The notes beneath the pieces were generated by a model, which made no database searches, was not told the origin of the DNA, and worked only from the letters and a program-made list of their open reading frames with translations. DNA of 63,941 nt from NCBI GenBank assembly GCA_016707685.1, contig JADJHE010000025.1:1-63941 (forward strand). The letters are read 5' to 3'. This DNA comes from Bacteroidota bacterium. GTDB taxonomy: Bacteria > Bacteroidota > Bacteroidia > 2-12-FULL-35-15. The position numbers and the translations under genes were made by a program. Below are positions 62,622 through 63,941 of this stretch, piece by piece. Position 1 is the first letter of the stretch, and each line of letters starts with the position of its first letter.

Positions 62622-63527
62622 TTTCCTTTATCAACTACATGATGCCATGCATATTTTGCAATTTCCAATTTTGATCCTTCAAAGCTAAAAAGGCCCATTA
62701 ATTCTTTTATTTGAGAACATTTTAAGCAATTGTTATCAAGTATCTGTTTCGCAATGATCAATTTACTATCGTCAAAATTTTTAGCTTGAATTGATTTTTT
62801 TGCTGCTTCAAAATTGGTAGCAGTCATACCCATAGAGCAATTGTTAGCTGTTGCGGCAGCTGTAAGTAACGACACCTACTGCTAGTTGAATTTGTAGTTG
62901 TATTGCTAGGTAATGTTGTTGACGATGTAGTAGGTGTAGTAGTAGATGTTGTTGTAACATTTTGATTGCTTGTACTTGTTGCTGTTGGTATATTTACATT
63001 AATTCCAATTCCTCAATACTCACATCTACATTTGCTGGGTTATTACCGATTACGGTTGTTTCCGTTACATTGGTAGTAGTCGTTACGGAAGTACCTGGCG
63101 CAGCTACAACCGTGCTAGTTGATTGCTCTTGAGGCAATGGACTTGTATGATATACTATTACATTTTGTTGAGTAACGGATGCAGAACTGGAAGGTGCAGC
63201 GCTTTTAAAACGTAATTTATAGGGATCTTTTCCAACATCTAATCCATAGGTATAATCGGTATACATGGTTTGGTCGGCACCATTCGTTAACCATATTGTT
63301 TTGTTTAAGTCGGGTTTGTTATTCGCAAAAATTAGTTTTACCTGATAGTTTTGAGAGTTTAACATGTTACTTTTAATTAGTTTCGGGTTGCATGTTCTGA
63401 CGAACATCATTTATGATAACTGTAAATTGCACCCCTTCATTGGAGTATATAATTAAACTGTTGTTTTGCGCAGTTGCAATTGTTGCAGAGATGAATAATC
63501 CCAATAGAATTGAATAGAGTTGTTTCA
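62570..63527 (-). pseudogene. DUF4476-domain secreted protein, three frameshifts and truncated end
   Basis: From the ATG at 63527: signal peptide (SILLGLFISATIATAQ), then NNSLIIYSNEGVQFTVIIND and VRQNMQPET, a shift near 63375, LNSQNYQVKLIFANNKPDLN, a Thr-rich linker, a shift near 63000 (ELNVNIPTATSTSNQNV), a shift near 62876, then the DUF4476 core (SIQAKNFDDSKLIIAKQILD, NCLKCSQIKELMGLFSFEGS, YFTINDAFTFDSSVDELNE). It then runs into the antisense of the dehydrogenase start, so the last few residues are lost. Confidence 0.75.
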
Positions 63528-63664
63528 TAGTTTTGTTTTTATGCTTGACATTTCAACTTTAGCCCCAACTAAAAGTATGATTTTTATTTTAAAATCATAG
63601 CCTTTCTTATAAAAATATTCCTGCTAAAATTGTGTTGATTAACCTGTTTTTCTGAATATTTACA

Positions 63665-63672
63665 TAGCTTTG
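63665..63672 (+). promoter_or_regulatory. -7 box of the saccharopine dehydrogenase-like gene
   Basis: TAGCTTTG, 18 nt before the ATG at 63691. Same sequence and spacing as at 62497. Confidence 0.5.
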
Positions 63673-63690
63673 CAGCATAATTTTATGGCA

Positions 63691-63941
63691 ATGAAAAAGA
63701 TTTTGGTAATTGGTGCTGGACGTTCAGCATCTTCTCTTATAAAATATTTATTAGAAAATTCAAGTAAAGAAAACTGGGAAGTAACGGTAGGCGATGTTTC
63801 TTTAGAATTGGTAAAACAAAAAACAGCAAATCATCCCAATGCAAGAGCAATTGCTTTTGATATAAACAACGATGCTCAGCGTGAAGCTGAGATAAAAAGT
63901 GCAGACATCGTTATCTCTATGTTGCCTGCATTTATGCACAT
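63691..63941 (+). CDS. Saccharopine dehydrogenase-like protein, 5' part (runs off the window)
   Basis: 84 codons are visible from the ATG at 63691 (another ATG at 63685 is possible). MKKILVIGAGRSASSLIKYL is an NAD(P) Rossmann start, then ENWEVTVGDVSLELVKQ, NARAIAFDINNDAQREAEIK and ADIVISMLPAFMH. It fits the saccharopine dehydrogenase NADP-binding domain found in Bacteroidota lysine metabolism. The rest lies outside the window. Confidence 0.88.
   Translation, partial: MKKILVIGAGRSASSLIKYLLENSSKENWEVTVGDVSLELVKQKTANHPNARAIAFDINNDAQREAEIKSADIVISMLPAFMH

Noticed and set aside
63577..63598. ATGATTTT / AAAATCAT inverted repeat as an operator
   Set aside because: The arms are AT-only apart from one pair and the spacing is arbitrary; chance is likely in such AT-rich DNA.

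Overview
The window looks like a chromosome segment of a member of the Bacteroidota. The basis is: Bacteroidota-type -7 promoter boxes (TAnnTTTG) ahead of many genes; type IX secretion (T9SS) sorting tails on large secreted enzymes; a PorP/SprF protein next to a gliding-type C-terminal-domain protein; a heme/cytochrome c maturation cluster followed by DUF2520, KdsC, a UbiA-type prenyltransferase and Maf, an order I recall from this phylum; and AT-rich DNA with A/T-rich tracts ahead of genes instead of strong Shine-Dalgarno sites. I cannot name genus or species from sequence alone.

Layout. 0-4.3 kb is accessory: a broken MazG-like plus DUF2075 nuclease/helicase pair and a RhuM-Fic protein, set in interspersed repeats. 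4.3-12.4 kb carries ribBA, an MCE/MlaD protein, two Fe-S oxidoreductase subunits split by a small HAD protein, a conserved 163-aa protein and a YoaK-type membrane protein; most gaps are filled by mosaic short repeats. 12.4-22.3 kb (minus strand) is a long gene run: MBL/beta-CASP nuclease, ccmB, ccmC, ccmD, ccmE, ccmF-like, DUF2520, kdsC, UbiA-type, maf, DUF6438. 22.4-35.6 kb (plus strand) holds a ~1,920-aa coiled-coil/triple-SPOR protein, clpS, aroC, an AsmA-like protein, a TPR protein, a small T9SS type B substrate, PorP/SprF and mtgA. 35.6-42.6 kb (minus) holds a leucine-rich-repeat protein and two translationally coupled ~1,020-aa T9SS cell-wall hydrolases (GH18-like and Amidase_2). 42.6-53.9 kb has small genes, a 1.1-kb non-coding tandem array of hairpins, a WapI-like immunity gene, an ABC ATPase, dnaJ and grpE. 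54-62.5 kb has DUF423, an M32 carboxypeptidase, pckA, rsmE, HU, a fatty acid hydroxylase and pbpC. The last 1.5 kb has a damaged DUF4476 gene lying between two copies of the promoter and start of a saccharopine dehydrogenase-like gene.

Common themes. Envelope work dominates: peptidoglycan synthesis (mtgA, pbpC), peptidoglycan or chitin hydrolysis, SPOR and AsmA proteins, T9SS parts and lipid transport (MCE). A second theme is respiration (ccm genes, Fe-S proteins). At least seven otherwise intact genes are split by one single-base indel, mostly missing bases in homopolymers, and near-identical copies inside the tandem array differ in the same way. This points to residual consensus errors more than to gene decay, so most split genes are annotated here as single genes. 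The most unusual material is non-coding: chained intergenic modules joined by a GTGCGTTG hinge, and two repeat families in which each unit carries a hairpin together with its own reverse complement.
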